Shown here: positions 1-8,737 of the stretch, piece by piece
Layout: every line of letters begins with the position of its first letter
How positions within the stretch are numbered: the stretch's first letter is position 1
Assembly: GCA_002842935.1 (NCBI GenBank)
Contig: PHEM01000050.1
Span: 1-13,998 of the forward strand
Direction of reading: 5' to 3'
DNA from: Alphaproteobacteria bacterium HGW-Alphaproteobacteria-13
GTDB lineage: Bacteria > Pseudomonadota > Alphaproteobacteria > Sphingomonadales > Sphingomonadaceae
Length of the DNA stretch: 13,998 nt
The notes under the pieces: model-generated
The model's input: only the letters and a program-made list of their open reading frames with translations
The model's database searches: none
Told to the model about the DNA's origin: nothing
Made by a program: the position numbers and the translations under genes

Positions 1-413
1 AGCGTCGCGGTGTTGCGAAGCGGATGGACGTTGACGCGGCTTTCCGCCGCCAGCGCGGCGTCGAGCACGATGGTGATGCTGCCCGGCGGGGCGTTGATCG
101 CGGCAAGCGGCGTCACCGATCCCGGCCGGATGCCCAGCAGCCGTTCCATATCCTCCGCCTTGCCGAAGCTGACGCGCTTGCAGCCGATCGCGGCGGGCAG
201 CGCCTTCAGATCGACGCGCGCCTCCCCCGGCACCGTGACGAGCCAATACGCCCCGCCCGCGTCCTTCAGAAACAGATTCTTGCTGTGCGCGCCGGGGATC
301 GCGGCGTTCACGGCGTCGCTCTCGGCAACCGTGAACACCGCGACATGCTCGTGCGCGGCAAAGGGGATAGCGAGCGCCTGCAAATCCGCCAGCAATCCCG
401 CCTCGCCGCGCAT
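1..413 (-). CDS. ProX/YbaK-type aminoacyl-tRNA deacylase (prolyl-tRNA synthetase-associated domain protein), 3' end cut off
   Basis: This frame stays open from an ATG at 413 to the window edge (137 codons, C-terminus missing). The translation matches the PrdX/ProXp-ala family of free-standing editing proteins, which hydrolyse mischarged aminoacyl-tRNA such as Ala-tRNAPro in the cytosol. Visible family signatures are HEHVAVFTVAES (about 22-33), IPGAHSKNLFLKDAGG (about 39-54) with the conserved lysine of the KNLFLKD stretch, VDLKALPAAIG (about 68-78), LLGIRPGSVTPLAAIN (about 91-106) and VHPLRNTA near the cut end. Family members are about 165-170 aa, so roughly 30 residues are missing. The start lies 8 nt after the stop of the VOC gene, which suggests one transcript. 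The Shine-Dalgarno sequence is weak (GGTGTG), and a GTG two codons upstream is an alternative start. The exact tRNA substrate cannot be read from the sequence. Confidence 0.88.
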   Translation of the reverse strand, partial: MRGEAGLLADLQALAIPFAAHEHVAVFTVAESDAVNAAIPGAHSKNLFLKDAGGAYWLVTVPGEARVDLKALPAAIGCKRVSFGKAEDMERLLGIRPGSVTPLAAINAPPGSITIVLDAALAAESRVNVHPLRNTAT

Positions 414-421
414 CGTCACAC

Positions 422-796
422 CTACATCCGGTGCAACGCGCAAAGCTTGTTGCCCGACGGATCGCGCAGATAGGCGAGATACATCTTCATCGCGCCCTCG
501 CGCACGCCCGGCGGGTCTTCGATCGCGGTGCCGCCGTTTTCGACGCCTGCCTTGTGCCAGGCGTCGGCCTGTTCCGGGCCGGTCACGGCAAAGCCGATGG
601 TGCAGCCGTTGCCCGCCGTCGCCGGTTCGCCGTCGATCGGCTTGGTGACGAGGAACAGCCCACCGTTGTGCATATAGATCAGGCGGCCCTTGTCGTCCTG
701 AATCGCGGGATTGCCGCCGAGCGCCTGAAAGGTCGCGTCATAGAATTTCCGTGATGCCTCGATGTCGTTCGATCCGACCATATTGTGACTGTACAT
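422..796 (-). CDS. VOC (glyoxalase/bleomycin-resistance fold) family protein
   Basis: The protein has 124 aa and the single-domain length of the vicinal oxygen chelate superfamily. It opens with MYSHNMVGSNDIEASRKFYD, the usual first beta-strand and helix with an early histidine (H4), and closes with YLRDPSGNKLCALHR, the usual DPxGNK turn. In many glyoxalases a metal-binding glutamate follows that turn; here C119 stands near that place, as in several VOC subfamilies of unknown substrate, so a glyoxalase I activity should not be assumed. The start at 796 is chosen because AGGAGGAG lies about 10 nt upstream and the fold begins there. The frame is open further upstream to 886, but that part is repeat-adjacent sequence. 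The gene sits 8 nt before the deacylase gene and probably shares its transcript. The substrate is unknown. Confidence 0.85.
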   Translation of the reverse strand: MYSHNMVGSNDIEASRKFYDATFQALGGNPAIQDDKGRLIYMHNGGLFLVTKPIDGEPATAGNGCTIGFAVTGPEQADAWHKAGVENGGTAIEDPPGVREGAMKMYLAYLRDPSGNKLCALHRM

Positions 797-854
797 CGCC
801 TTGAAGCTCCTCCTGATTCTGGTTGCGAAACGCCACCTACCCTGCCCCACCTTC

Positions 855-983
855 CCGTTCGTGTCGAGCGAAGTCGAGACACCCATCGGCCTTGCTCTAC
901 GCCGATGGGTGTCTCGACTTCGACCAAAGGTCGAAGTTTATCCTGAGCGCCTGCAAGGCAGTCGAAGGGCTCGACACGAACGG
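855..983. repeat. Compound palindromic repeat (nested hairpins) between purU and the VOC gene
   Basis: The outer arms 855-869 and 969-983 are perfect 15-bp reverse complements (CCGTTCGTGTCGAGC). Inside lies a perfect 22-bp hairpin, arms 869-890 and 901-922, with a 10-nt loop. It is followed by an 8-bp hairpin (918-925 / 929-936, loop AAA), the spacer TTTATCCTGAGCGC, and a small hairpin CTGC-AAG-GCAG (951-961). The core GAGCGAAGTCGA recurs at four other places in the window. It lies downstream of purU and upstream of the VOC gene. The 22-bp stem could stop or attenuate transcription from purU, although no T-run follows it. Confidence 0.85.
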
Positions 984-1005
984 AAGATAGGTCGAGTCCG
1001 ACGCT

Positions 1006-1866
1006 CTAGCGGAACACCACCGTCTTGCGCCCGTCGATCAGCACGCGCTGTTCGGCGACCCAGCGCACGGCGCGCGCCAGCACCTGCGCCTCTATGTCGC
1101 GGCCCGTGCGGATCAGGTCCTCGACGCTGGCGCGGTGATCGACGCGGTCGACCGCCTGCTCGATGATCGGCCCTTCGTCGAGGTCGCCGGTCACGAAATG
1201 CGCGGTCGCCCCGATCAGCTTGACGCCGCGCTCATGCGCGCGGTGATAGGGCTTCGCGCCCTTGAACCCCGGCAGGAAGCTGTGGTGGATGTTGATGCAG
1301 CGCCCCGCGAGCCGCGCCGTCAAATCGCCCGACAACACCTGCATATAGCGCGCGAGGACCAGATATTCGGCCCCGCCGCGCGCCATGACGTCCAGGATCG
1401 CGGCTTCCTGTTCGGCGCGGTTGGCGTCGCTGACGGGCAAGTGGTGAAAGGGCACGCCGTGCCATTCGGACAGGCGCCGCTGATGCTCGTGGTTCGACAC
1501 CACGCCGATAATATCGATGGCGAGATTGCCCGTCGACCAGCGGTGCAGCAGGTCGTTGAGGCAGTGGCTGCCCTGCGACACCGCGATAACGAAGCGCGGG
1601 CGGGCGGCGCTGGCGCGGATTTGCGCGTCCATCCCGAAACGCGCGACGACGGGCGCGAACGCTTGCCGCACCTCGGCAAGCCCGGCGGGGAAGCGCGGCC
1701 CGGCCCCGCGAAATTCGACGCGCATGAAAAAGCGCCCGGAATCGAGGTTGGCATATTGCTGGCTGTCGAGAATGAAGCCGTCGCGCTCCGCCAGCAGACC
1801 CGTCACGGCGGCGACGATGCCGACCGCATCGGCACAGCTAAAGGTCAGGATATAGGGACCGCTCAT
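1006..1866 (-). CDS. purU: Formyltetrahydrofolate deformylase
   Basis: The protein has 286 aa, the normal length for PurU, which hydrolyses 10-formyl-tetrahydrofolate to formate and tetrahydrofolate in the cytosol and so balances the one-carbon pool and supplies formate. An N-terminal ACT domain (about 5-85, starting YILTFSCADAVGIVAAVTG) is followed by a formyltransferase-fold catalytic domain (about 90-280). The catalytic Asn-His-Asp triad of the formyltransferase/hydrolase fold is visible as INIHHSFLPGFKG (N192, H194) and TGDLDEGPI (D230). The start at 1866 has GGAGGCGAGAG about 10 nt upstream and places the ACT domain at the terminus as expected. The gene lies 82 nt after sdaA on the same strand. 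Joint transcription is plausible, since serine and one-carbon metabolism meet in tetrahydrofolate, but that is inference. Confidence 0.96.
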   Translation of the reverse strand: MSGPYILTFSCADAVGIVAAVTGLLAERDGFILDSQQYANLDSGRFFMRVEFRGAGPRFPAGLAEVRQAFAPVVARFGMDAQIRASAARPRFVIAVSQGSHCLNDLLHRWSTGNLAIDIIGVVSNHEHQRRLSEWHGVPFHHLPVSDANRAEQEAAILDVMARGGAEYLVLARYMQVLSGDLTARLAGRCINIHHSFLPGFKGAKPYHRAHERGVKLIGATAHFVTGDLDEGPIIEQAVDRVDHRASVEDLIRTGRDIEAQVLARAVRWVAEQRVLIDGRKTVVFR

Positions 1867-1948
1867 ATCGTCACTCTCGCCTCCGCCCGGCCGGATCGGC
1901 TCGTCCCTTCAGGCAAACGGGCCGTCAATGCAAGACAAGCGCGCGCGA

Positions 1949-3328
<1,380 letters not shown>

Positions 3329-3403
3329 GACTGCGCCATATAACCCGCACGGCGATGACGAGAGGACATCGGCAACGGAACGCGACCGATTATAAGGCCC
3401 TGT

Positions 3404-3527
3404 ACTCCCGCGAAGGCGGGAGTCCATCTCCGGTCGGCGCTATGTCGAACCAACTGGAGATGGGTCCCAGCCTTCAGCCTTTGGCTGAAGTTTATCCTGA
3501 GCGCCCGCCCTGCGGGCAGTCGAAGGG
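3404..3527. repeat. Cluster of four short hairpins (two repeat types side by side) between sodB and sdaA
   Basis: Four perfect inverted repeats follow each other: ACTCCCGC/GCGGGAGT (3404-3411 / 3416-3423), CCATCTCC/GGAGATGG (3424-3431 / 3456-3463), CTTCAGCC/GGCTGAAG (3472-3479 / 3483-3490) and GCCCGC/GCGGGC (3503-3508 / 3512-3517). The second half (3472-3527) has the same plan as 918-970: hairpin, TTTATCCTGAGCGCC, hairpin, AGTCGAAGGG, but with different stem bases. The stretch fills most of the 229-bp spacer between sodB (upstream, ending to its left at 3558 on the minus strand) and sdaA. No promoter for sdaA could be picked out with confidence. Confidence 0.85.
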
Positions 3528-3557
3528 CGGGGACACAGGTTCCAATTGAGGACAATT

Positions 3558-4172
3558 TTACGCCGGATAGGTCCAGGCGCCATCGCGGGCGAGATTTTCC
3601 GCCGCGAAATCCCAGTTCAGCAATTCGTCGACGACCGCGTTCACATAGTCGGGGCGGACATTCTTGCGGTCGATATAATAAGCATGTTCCCACACGTCGA
3701 CGACCAGCAGCGGCTTGATACCCTTGGTCAATTCGGTGCCCGCGTCGTGCGTGTCGGTGACCGACAGCTTGCCGTCCTGCGCGACCAGCCATGCCCAGCC
3801 CGACGCGAAATGGTTGATGGCGGTGTCCTTCAGCTTTGCCTTCAGATCGTCCAGCGAGCCGAAATCGCGGTCGATCGCGGCGGCCAGATCGCCCGACGGC
3901 GCGGTCTTGGACGGCGACAGGCTGTTCCAATAGAAAGCGTGGTTCCACGACTGCGCGCTATTGTTGAACAGGCCCTTGTTGCCCGCGCCTTCGGCATGGT
4001 GGACGATTTCCTCGAGGCTCTTGCCCGCAAGGTCGGTGCCGTCGATCGCGGCATTGACCTTGTCGACATAGGTCTTGTGGTGCTTGCCATGGTGCGTCGC
4101 CAGCGTGTCGGCCGAGATGTGCGGCTCCAGCGCGTCGAGCGCATAGGGAAGCGGCGGAAAAGCGATGGTCAT
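3558..4172 (-). CDS. sodB: Superoxide dismutase, Fe-type
   Basis: The 204-aa protein is a typical cytosolic Fe/Mn superoxide dismutase, which dismutates superoxide to oxygen and hydrogen peroxide. The four metal ligands are present: H27 (HHGKHHKTY), H78 (WNHAFYW), and D159 and H163 (VDVWEHAYY). The glutamine of NNSAQSWNH (Q74) is in the position typical of iron enzymes, whereas manganese enzymes place it in the C-terminal half, so Fe-type is favoured. The start at 4172 is chosen because GGAGA lies about 6 nt upstream and the N-terminus TIAFPPLPYALDALEPHIS matches the family. Two upstream ATGs (4184 and 4205) would add residues without homology. The gene lies 102 nt after the DNA ligase gene on the same strand and may be partly co-transcribed with it, although the spacing allows its own promoter. 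Confidence 0.96.
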   Translation of the reverse strand: MTIAFPPLPYALDALEPHISADTLATHHGKHHKTYVDKVNAAIDGTDLAGKSLEEIVHHAEGAGNKGLFNNSAQSWNHAFYWNSLSPSKTAPSGDLAAAIDRDFGSLDDLKAKLKDTAINHFASGWAWLVAQDGKLSVTDTHDAGTELTKGIKPLLVVDVWEHAYYIDRKNVRPDYVNAVVDELLNWDFAAENLARDGAWTYPA

Positions 4173-4274
4173 GGCAGTCTCCATTTTTGATGTTCGTAAT
4201 GGCACCCTAACTCGACTTTTCGCCGAAGGGTTGCAAGCCCCGACAAGGCAATTTTTCCTTCCCGGTCCCCAAGG

Positions 4275-5999
4275 TCATGTCGCCATCGCGCGCAGCGTCG
4301 CGATCCGGTCGGCTTCCTCGGCGGGCTTGTCGCGGCGGATACGCGAAATGCGGGGAAAGCGCATCGCCAGCCCCGACTTGTGGCGCCGCGACGCATGGAT
4401 CGAATCGAAGGCGACTTCCAGCACCAGCGACTTTTCGACTTCGCGCACGGGACCGAAGCGATTGAGCGTATGGTCGCGCACGAACTTGTCGAGCCATTTC
4501 AGCTCCTCGTCGGTGAAGCCCGAATAGGCCTTGCCGACCGGCAGCAACTCGCCCTCCTCGCTCCAGCAGCCGAAGGTATAGTCCGAATAGAAGCTCGCGC
4601 GCCGCCCGTTGCCGCGCTGCGCATACATCATCACGCAATCGGCGGTCAGCGGATCGCGCTTCCACTTGTACCAAAGCCCGGTGCGGCGGCCCGCGACATA
4701 GGGCGCGTCGCGACGCTTCAGCATCACGCCCTCGATCGCCGCGTCGCGCGCGCCCGCGCGCAGCGCCGCGAGCTGCTGGAAATCGTCCACCGCGATGATC
4801 GGCGACAGGTCGAAACGGCTCGCGGCCAGCCGGGGGAGGAAACCCTCCAGCCGCCGCCGCCGTTCGCTCCACGGCAGCCGCCGCAGATCCTGACCATCCA
4901 CCGCCAGCAGGTCATAGACGCGCACGAACGACGGATAGTCGGCAAGCATCTTCTTCGACACCGCCTTGCGCCCGAGCCGTTGCTGGAGCGCGTTGAAGCT
5001 TGCCGCCTCGCCGCCCTGCGCCTCGCCGCGCACCAGCAGTTCGCCGTCGATCACGGCCTCCTGGTCGAAGGCCGCGACCAGTTCGGGAAAGGCGGCGCCG
5101 ATCTCTTCCCCGCCGCGGCTGTAGAGGCGCGTCTCGCCGCCGCCGCCACGGCCGCCGCGCGCGATCTGGACGCGGATGCCGTCCCATTTCCATTCGGCCG
5201 CATAGTCGGCGAGTTCAATGCCCTCGCCTTCCGCCAGCGGATGCGCGAGCATGAAGGGACGGAAGAAAGCGGTATCGGCAAGGTCGGGCCGCGCCGCCTG
5301 TCCCTCACCCCATGCGAACAGCGGCGCATAAGGCGCTGGAACCGCGTGCCAAAGCTCCTCTACATCGTCGATCGGCACGTCGAAAGCCTGTGCGAACGCC
5401 TGCTTCGCCAGCCGCGCCGACACGCCAACGCGCATCCCGCCCAGCGCCATCTTGAGCAGCGCATAGCGCCCGTCGGCATCGAGCCGGTCGAGCAGTGACG
5501 CGAGGATCGCGGGGGCGTCGCTGCGAGTGGCGGCGGACAGCGCTTCGACGGCTTCGGAAACGCGAAGGGAAGATTGCTGGCCTTCCATATCCATCCGCAT
5601 CCCCGAGCGAAGTCGAGGGGCTTGTTCGAGCGGAGCGAGAACCCGCGCCGTCGCGGCCTCGACTTCGCTCGGCCACGCCCCTCGACTTCGCTCGGGGAAA
5701 CGGTCTTCTTCATTTCCCGCCTCATCCGGCTCCGGCCACAGCAGCGCCGCCGTTTCCGCCGTGTCGCCGACGAAGTGCCGCGACAGGCGAAACAATTGCT
5801 CATCGACCCGCGTGGCCAGCAGCGCCCGCACCGTCCCAGCCTTCACCGCCGGAAAGTCGATGCTTTCGGTCAGCGCCGCGATCGCCCAGCCGCGATCGGG
5901 ATCGGGCGTGTGCTGAAGATAGTCGGCGATCAGGGCCAGCTTGCTGTTGCGCGAACGCGTGTAGGTCAGCCGGTCGATCAGGGCCGCGAAACGCTTCAC
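4275..5999 (-). CDS. ATP-dependent DNA ligase of the bacterial repair cassette (PP_1105-type), GTG start, with a repeat-derived internal insert
   Basis: The 574-aa protein has the layout of bacterial ATP-dependent ligases: an N-terminal DNA-binding domain (about 1-230), the adenylation domain (about 245-445) and an OB-fold domain (about 446-570). The nucleotidyltransferase motifs are visible: motif I EWKWDGIRV with adenylated lysine K271, motif Ia-like LYSRGGEEI (about 292), VIDGELLV (about 316), the motif III region VYDLLAVDG (about 361), motif IV EGVMLKRRDAPY (about 423) and motif V WYKWKRD (K445, K447). The GTG start at 5999 overlaps the exonuclease stop (GTGA, 5996-5999), with AGGAGG 4 nt upstream. 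The frame is open far upstream but is antisense to or out of frame with the exonuclease gene there. Residues about 101-133 come from a palindromic repeat inserted in frame. The enzyme seals nicks with ATP, probably in DNA damage repair with the coupled exonuclease. Confidence 0.94.
   Translation of the reverse strand: MKRFAALIDRLTYTRSRNSKLALIADYLQHTPDPDRGWAIAALTESIDFPAVKAGTVRALLATRVDEQLFRLSRHFVGDTAETAALLWPEPDEAGNEEDRFPERSRGAWPSEVEAATARVLAPLEQAPRLRSGMRMDMEGQQSSLRVSEAVEALSAATRSDAPAILASLLDRLDADGRYALLKMALGGMRVGVSARLAKQAFAQAFDVPIDDVEELWHAVPAPYAPLFAWGEGQAARPDLADTAFFRPFMLAHPLAEGEGIELADYAAEWKWDGIRVQIARGGRGGGGETRLYSRGGEEIGAAFPELVAAFDQEAVIDGELLVRGEAQGGEAASFNALQQRLGRKAVSKKMLADYPSFVRVYDLLAVDGQDLRRLPWSERRRRLEGFLPRLAASRFDLSPIIAVDDFQQLAALRAGARDAAIEGVMLKRRDAPYVAGRRTGLWYKWKRDPLTADCVMMYAQRGNGRRASFYSDYTFGCWSEEGELLPVGKAYSGFTDEELKWLDKFVRDHTLNRFGPVREVEKSLVLEVAFDSIHASRRHKSGLAMRFPRISRIRRDKPAEEADRIATLRAMAT
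5601..5697. repeat. Dispersed palindromic repeat inside the ligase coding region
   Basis: Positions 5601-5620 (CCCCGAGCGAAGTCGAGGGG) and 5678-5697 are perfect 20-bp reverse complements, and a third partial copy of the core (CCTCGACTTCGCTCGG) lies at 5657-5672. The same GAGCGAAGTCGA core is found in the intergenic repeats at 855-983 and 12499-12617. Here it is read through in the ligase frame and codes for residues about 101-133 (starting FPERSRG, ending PRLRSG), a low-complexity stretch rich in Arg, Ala and Pro with no recognisable ligase motif. Confidence 0.85.
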
Positions 6000-7006
6000 G
6001 CTTCCTCCTCCAGGTCGCGGCCGACGAGGTGCAGCGCCCGCGCCCGGCGCTGCGTCAGCTCGCACCAGCGCAGCAACCCCTCTTCGCTGCCGTGGGTGAT
6101 CCAGCTTTCTCGCGGGTTCACATCGGCGATCGTCGCGGTCAGCTCGTCCCAGTCGGCATGGTCGGAGATGATCAGCGGCAGTTCGACCATGCGCGCCCTT
6201 GCCCGCTGGCGCACGCGCATCCAGCCCGACGCCATCGCCGTGACGGGATCGGGCAGTCGCCGCGACCAGCGGTCGTGCAGCGCGGAGGGCGGCGCGAGGA
6301 CGATCTGCCCCGCCATCTCCGCCTTGTCCGTCTCGCTGACCGGCCGCAGCCTGCCCAGATCGACGCCGTGCACGGCATAGAGCGCACACATCCGTTCCAG
6401 CGCGCCGTGGATGAAGATCGGCGCATCCCAGCCCGCCGCGCGCAGTTCGGCGATCACGCGCTGCGCCTTGCCCAGCGCATAGGCGCCGACGAGCACGCAG
6501 CGCTCCGGCTCCGCGCGCACTGCGCCGATCAGCTTGGCGATCTCTCCCCCCGTCGGCGGGTGGCGGAATACCGGCAGGCCGAAGGTCGCCTCGGTGATCA
6601 ATATGTCGCACGGCACCACTTCGAACGACGCGCAGGTCGGATCGGGGCGGCGCTTGTAATCGCCCGTGACGACGATCCGCTCGCCGCGATATTCCATCGC
6701 TATCTGCGCGCTGCCGAGAACATGGCCCGCGGGATGGAAGGAAAAGCGCACGCCGCCCCGCTCGAACCCCTCGCCATAGGCAAAGGCGGCGTTATGGCTC
6801 GCCTCGGCATCGACGCCATAGCGCAGCGCCATGATCGCCAGCGTTTCCGGCGTCGCGAACACCGCGCCATGACCGCTGCGCGCATGATCGGCGTGGCCGT
6901 GCGTGACGGCGGCACGCGCGACGGGGCTGGACGGGTCGATCCACAGGTCGGCGGGCCGGACATAAAGCCCGCGCGGATGCGGCTGAAGCCAGGACGTCCG
7001 CGTCAC
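5996..7006 (-). CDS. Ligase-associated DNA damage response exonuclease (metallo-beta-lactamase / beta-CASP type), GTG start
   Basis: The 336-aa protein carries the metallo-beta-lactamase signature THGHADHA (H36, H38, D40, H41), further metal-site candidates H95 (HPAGHVLGSAQ), D116 (VVTGDYKRRPDP) and H283 (ISDHADWDE), and a beta-CASP-like middle part (about 165-270). This is the pattern of the putative exonuclease found next to the PP_1105-type ATP-dependent ligase (TIGR04122 type), related to SNM1/Artemis and mRNA 3'-end nucleases. It probably trims damaged DNA ends before ligation. The GTG at 7006 is chosen because it overlaps the kinase stop by GTGA (7003-7006) and gives the normal N-terminus (WLQPHPRGLYV); internal ATGs would cut off the fold. 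Its own stop overlaps the ligase start in the same way, so all three genes should be translationally coupled. Nuclease polarity and substrate are inferred from the family only. Confidence 0.93.
   Translation of the reverse strand: MTRTSWLQPHPRGLYVRPADLWIDPSSPVARAAVTHGHADHARSGHGAVFATPETLAIMALRYGVDAEASHNAAFAYGEGFERGGVRFSFHPAGHVLGSAQIAMEYRGERIVVTGDYKRRPDPTCASFEVVPCDILITEATFGLPVFRHPPTGGEIAKLIGAVRAEPERCVLVGAYALGKAQRVIAELRAAGWDAPIFIHGALERMCALYAVHGVDLGRLRPVSETDKAEMAGQIVLAPPSALHDRWSRRLPDPVTAMASGWMRVRQRARARMVELPLIISDHADWDELTATIADVNPRESWITHGSEEGLLRWCELTQRRARALHLVGRDLEEEA
6000..6010 (-). promoter_or_regulatory. Shine-Dalgarno for the GTG-started ligase gene, inside the exonuclease 3' end
   Basis: Read on the minus strand the sequence is GAGGAGGAAGC directly before GTG. 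The AGGAGG lies 4 nt from the start and doubles as Glu-Glu-Glu codons of the exonuclease tail. This strong site decides for the GTG at 5999 as the ligase start and makes coupled translation likely. Confidence 0.8.
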
Positions 7007-8532
7007 GCCTCGCGCCAGCGCGCGGGCAGCGCGATGTCCACGACCAGCCCCGCCGGGTCCCAATGCCGCTCGATCGTCCCGCCCAGATTGTTGCGGACGC
7101 TGCGTTCCATCAACAGCGTGCCGAAGCTCGTCCGGTCGGGCGCGACGATATCGCCGCTGCCGCCGCTTTCGGTCCAGCGCAGGCGGAACTGGCGCGGATC
7201 GGCGCCTTCCGCATCCTGCGTCCATTCGATATCGACGCGGCCTTCGTCGCCCGTCAGCGCGCCATGCTTGACGGCGTTGGTCGCCAGCTCGTTGAGCAGC
7301 AGCGCCATCGCCACCAGCGCATTTTCGGGCAGCAGCAAGTCGGGACCGGACCAGCGCACGCGCGGGAAGGAGGCCTGGACCTCCCGCATCAGCGCATGCA
7401 TCGAACCCGTCATGAAGTTGGCGCCCAGCAGCACGTTCTGCGCGCGATTCAAGGCGTCGAGGCGGCTGCCGATCCGCTCGACATAATCGTCGACGTCGCG
7501 CGCGGCGTGGCGCGTCAGCGAAATGATCGCGCTGACCGTCGCGAACAGGTTGCGCATCCGGTGGTGCAGCTCGCGCATCAACAGGTTGGCATGTTCCTGG
7601 CGGCTCTTCTGCTCGGTGATGTCGATGCTGACGCCCGTCAGCTTGGCGTCGTCGGCCCACACGTCCCAGTCGCCACGCGAGGATATCCAGCGCACCCCGC
7701 GTTCGGGATGCATATAGCGATGTTCGACCGCGAAAGAGGCGCCGCCCCCGACCGATTCCCGGAACGCGGCCCGGACCGTCTCCCCATCCTCTGTCGGGAT
7801 GCGGGCGACAAGACCGTCCAGACGCGTCAGCTCCGTTTCGAAATCGGCGCCGAAGGTCTGCGCGACGGCGCCCCGCCAGCCTATCTCGTCGGTGCGCGGG
7901 TCGAATTGCCAGATCGCCGTCCCTGAAAAATCCAGCGCATGTTCCAGCATCCGGCGTGCCTCGTCGCGCTCCACGCCGATGCGGCGCAAGTCGGCCTCCG
8001 CCATGATGATCGCCGCGAAATCGTCCAGCCGGGTGAGGTCCTGCTCGGTCAGGTCCGGGCGCGGCTTGCGGTCCATCACGCACAGCGTGCCCAGCACCGC
8101 GCCGTTATAGGCGCGCAGCGGCACGCCGGCGAAGAAGCGGGCGAAGGGTTCCTCCGTCACCAGCGCGCTGTCCCGCCAGCGCGCATCGTCCAGCGTGTCG
8201 GGGACGAACACGGCCCGCTCATCGATCATGACGGGACGACAAAAGCAGGTATCGGGGCGAATCTCCCCCGCGTCATAGCCATGGGCCGACTTCAGCCACT
8301 CGCGCCCGCCGTCGATCAGCGCGATCAGCGCGATCGGCGCGCCGAACAGGTCGGCGACCAGCCGGGTCACGCGGTCGAACGCAGGCTCGCGCGCCGTATC
8401 CATCAGCCGGTATTCGCGAAGCGTCTCCAGTCGCCGCGCCTCGCGCCGCGCCCCATCGCCTGCTTCATCGTCCGACAAATGCGTCCCCTCTGTCGTTGCC
8501 GCGCCGATCCTGCCGCTGGGCCGCTCTGCCAT
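7003..8532 (-). CDS. Soluble GAF-PAS HWE-family sensor histidine kinase, candidate input kinase of the PhyR stress response
   Basis: This start gives 509 aa. An ATG at 8568 would add 12 residues, but it has no clear ribosome binding site, while 8532 has AGGGA 8 nt upstream. The domains are a GAF domain (about 33-178), a PAS domain (about 195-310, ending DWDVWADDAKLTGVSIDITEQK) and a HWE kinase core (about 318-507). The core shows the phospho-acceptor motif RELHHRMRN (H324 before R), the N-box NELATNAVKHGAL with the family histidine (H423) and WTE in LRWTESGGS (W453, E455), which together define the HWE family. No membrane segment is visible, so it is probably cytosolic. It is divergent from phyR, and kinases of the HWE/HisKA_2 type with an HRxxN motif are the known activators of PhyR in alphaproteobacteria. 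It is coupled by a GTGA overlap to the exonuclease gene. The signal it senses is unknown. Confidence 0.92.
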   Translation of the reverse strand: MAERPSGRIGAATTEGTHLSDDEAGDGARREARRLETLREYRLMDTAREPAFDRVTRLVADLFGAPIALIALIDGGREWLKSAHGYDAGEIRPDTCFCRPVMIDERAVFVPDTLDDARWRDSALVTEEPFARFFAGVPLRAYNGAVLGTLCVMDRKPRPDLTEQDLTRLDDFAAIIMAEADLRRIGVERDEARRMLEHALDFSGTAIWQFDPRTDEIGWRGAVAQTFGADFETELTRLDGLVARIPTEDGETVRAAFRESVGGGASFAVEHRYMHPERGVRWISSRGDWDVWADDAKLTGVSIDITEQKSRQEHANLLMRELHHRMRNLFATVSAIISLTRHAARDVDDYVERIGSRLDALNRAQNVLLGANFMTGSMHALMREVQASFPRVRWSGPDLLLPENALVAMALLLNELATNAVKHGALTGDEGRVDIEWTQDAEGADPRQFRLRWTESGGSGDIVAPDRTSFGTLLMERSVRNNLGGTIERHWDPAGLVVDIALPARWREA

Positions 8533-8686
8533 GAATCCGGTCCCTAAAAAAGCATCCTGAACGGCCATCCTGAAAGCGGTGCGATCCCGCCCGCCTGCGA
8601 CCCAGCTTTTCCCCGTCCTTCCGATCTCTAGCTTCCTTTACGCTTTGCGCGCCGACAGGTTGCAGCCCATGCGCCGGGCCGAGGCG

Positions 8687-8712
8687 GGAACCCTATGGCG
8701 CGGCCACGCGTA
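8687..8712 (+). promoter_or_regulatory. Predicted EcfG-type promoter of phyR
   Basis: GGAAC at 8687-8691 and CGTA at 8709-8712 are 17 nt apart. The known EcfG consensus in alphaproteobacteria is GGAAC-N16/17-CGTT, so the -35 box is perfect and the -10 box matches 3 of 4. Transcription would start near 8720, leaving a short leader that contains the phyR ribosome binding site GAGGGAG. It fits the known positive autoregulation of this circuit. Confidence 0.65.
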
Positions 8713-8737
8713 TGATCCGTTCAAGAGGGAGTTTCCT

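Noticed and set aside
3404..3517. Hairpin cluster as a CRISPR array or riboswitch
   Set aside because: The units are palindromes of different sequence without regular spacers, and they match the plan of the other dispersed repeat copy; no riboswitch fold was recognised.
4275..6611. 778-codon frame suggesting an extended DNA ligase
   Set aside because: The part above 5999 is an out-of-frame reading of the exonuclease gene. A GTG with a strong Shine-Dalgarno at 5999 gives a normal ligase N-terminus.
5495..7486. 663-codon open frame on the plus strand
   Set aside because: It is antisense to the ligase, exonuclease and kinase genes and shows no recognisable domain.
5996..8083. 695-codon frame that appears to be a larger protein fused to the exonuclease
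   Set aside because: The first 360 codons are an out-of-frame reading of the kinase gene. The GTG at 7006 overlapping the kinase stop explains the true exonuclease start.
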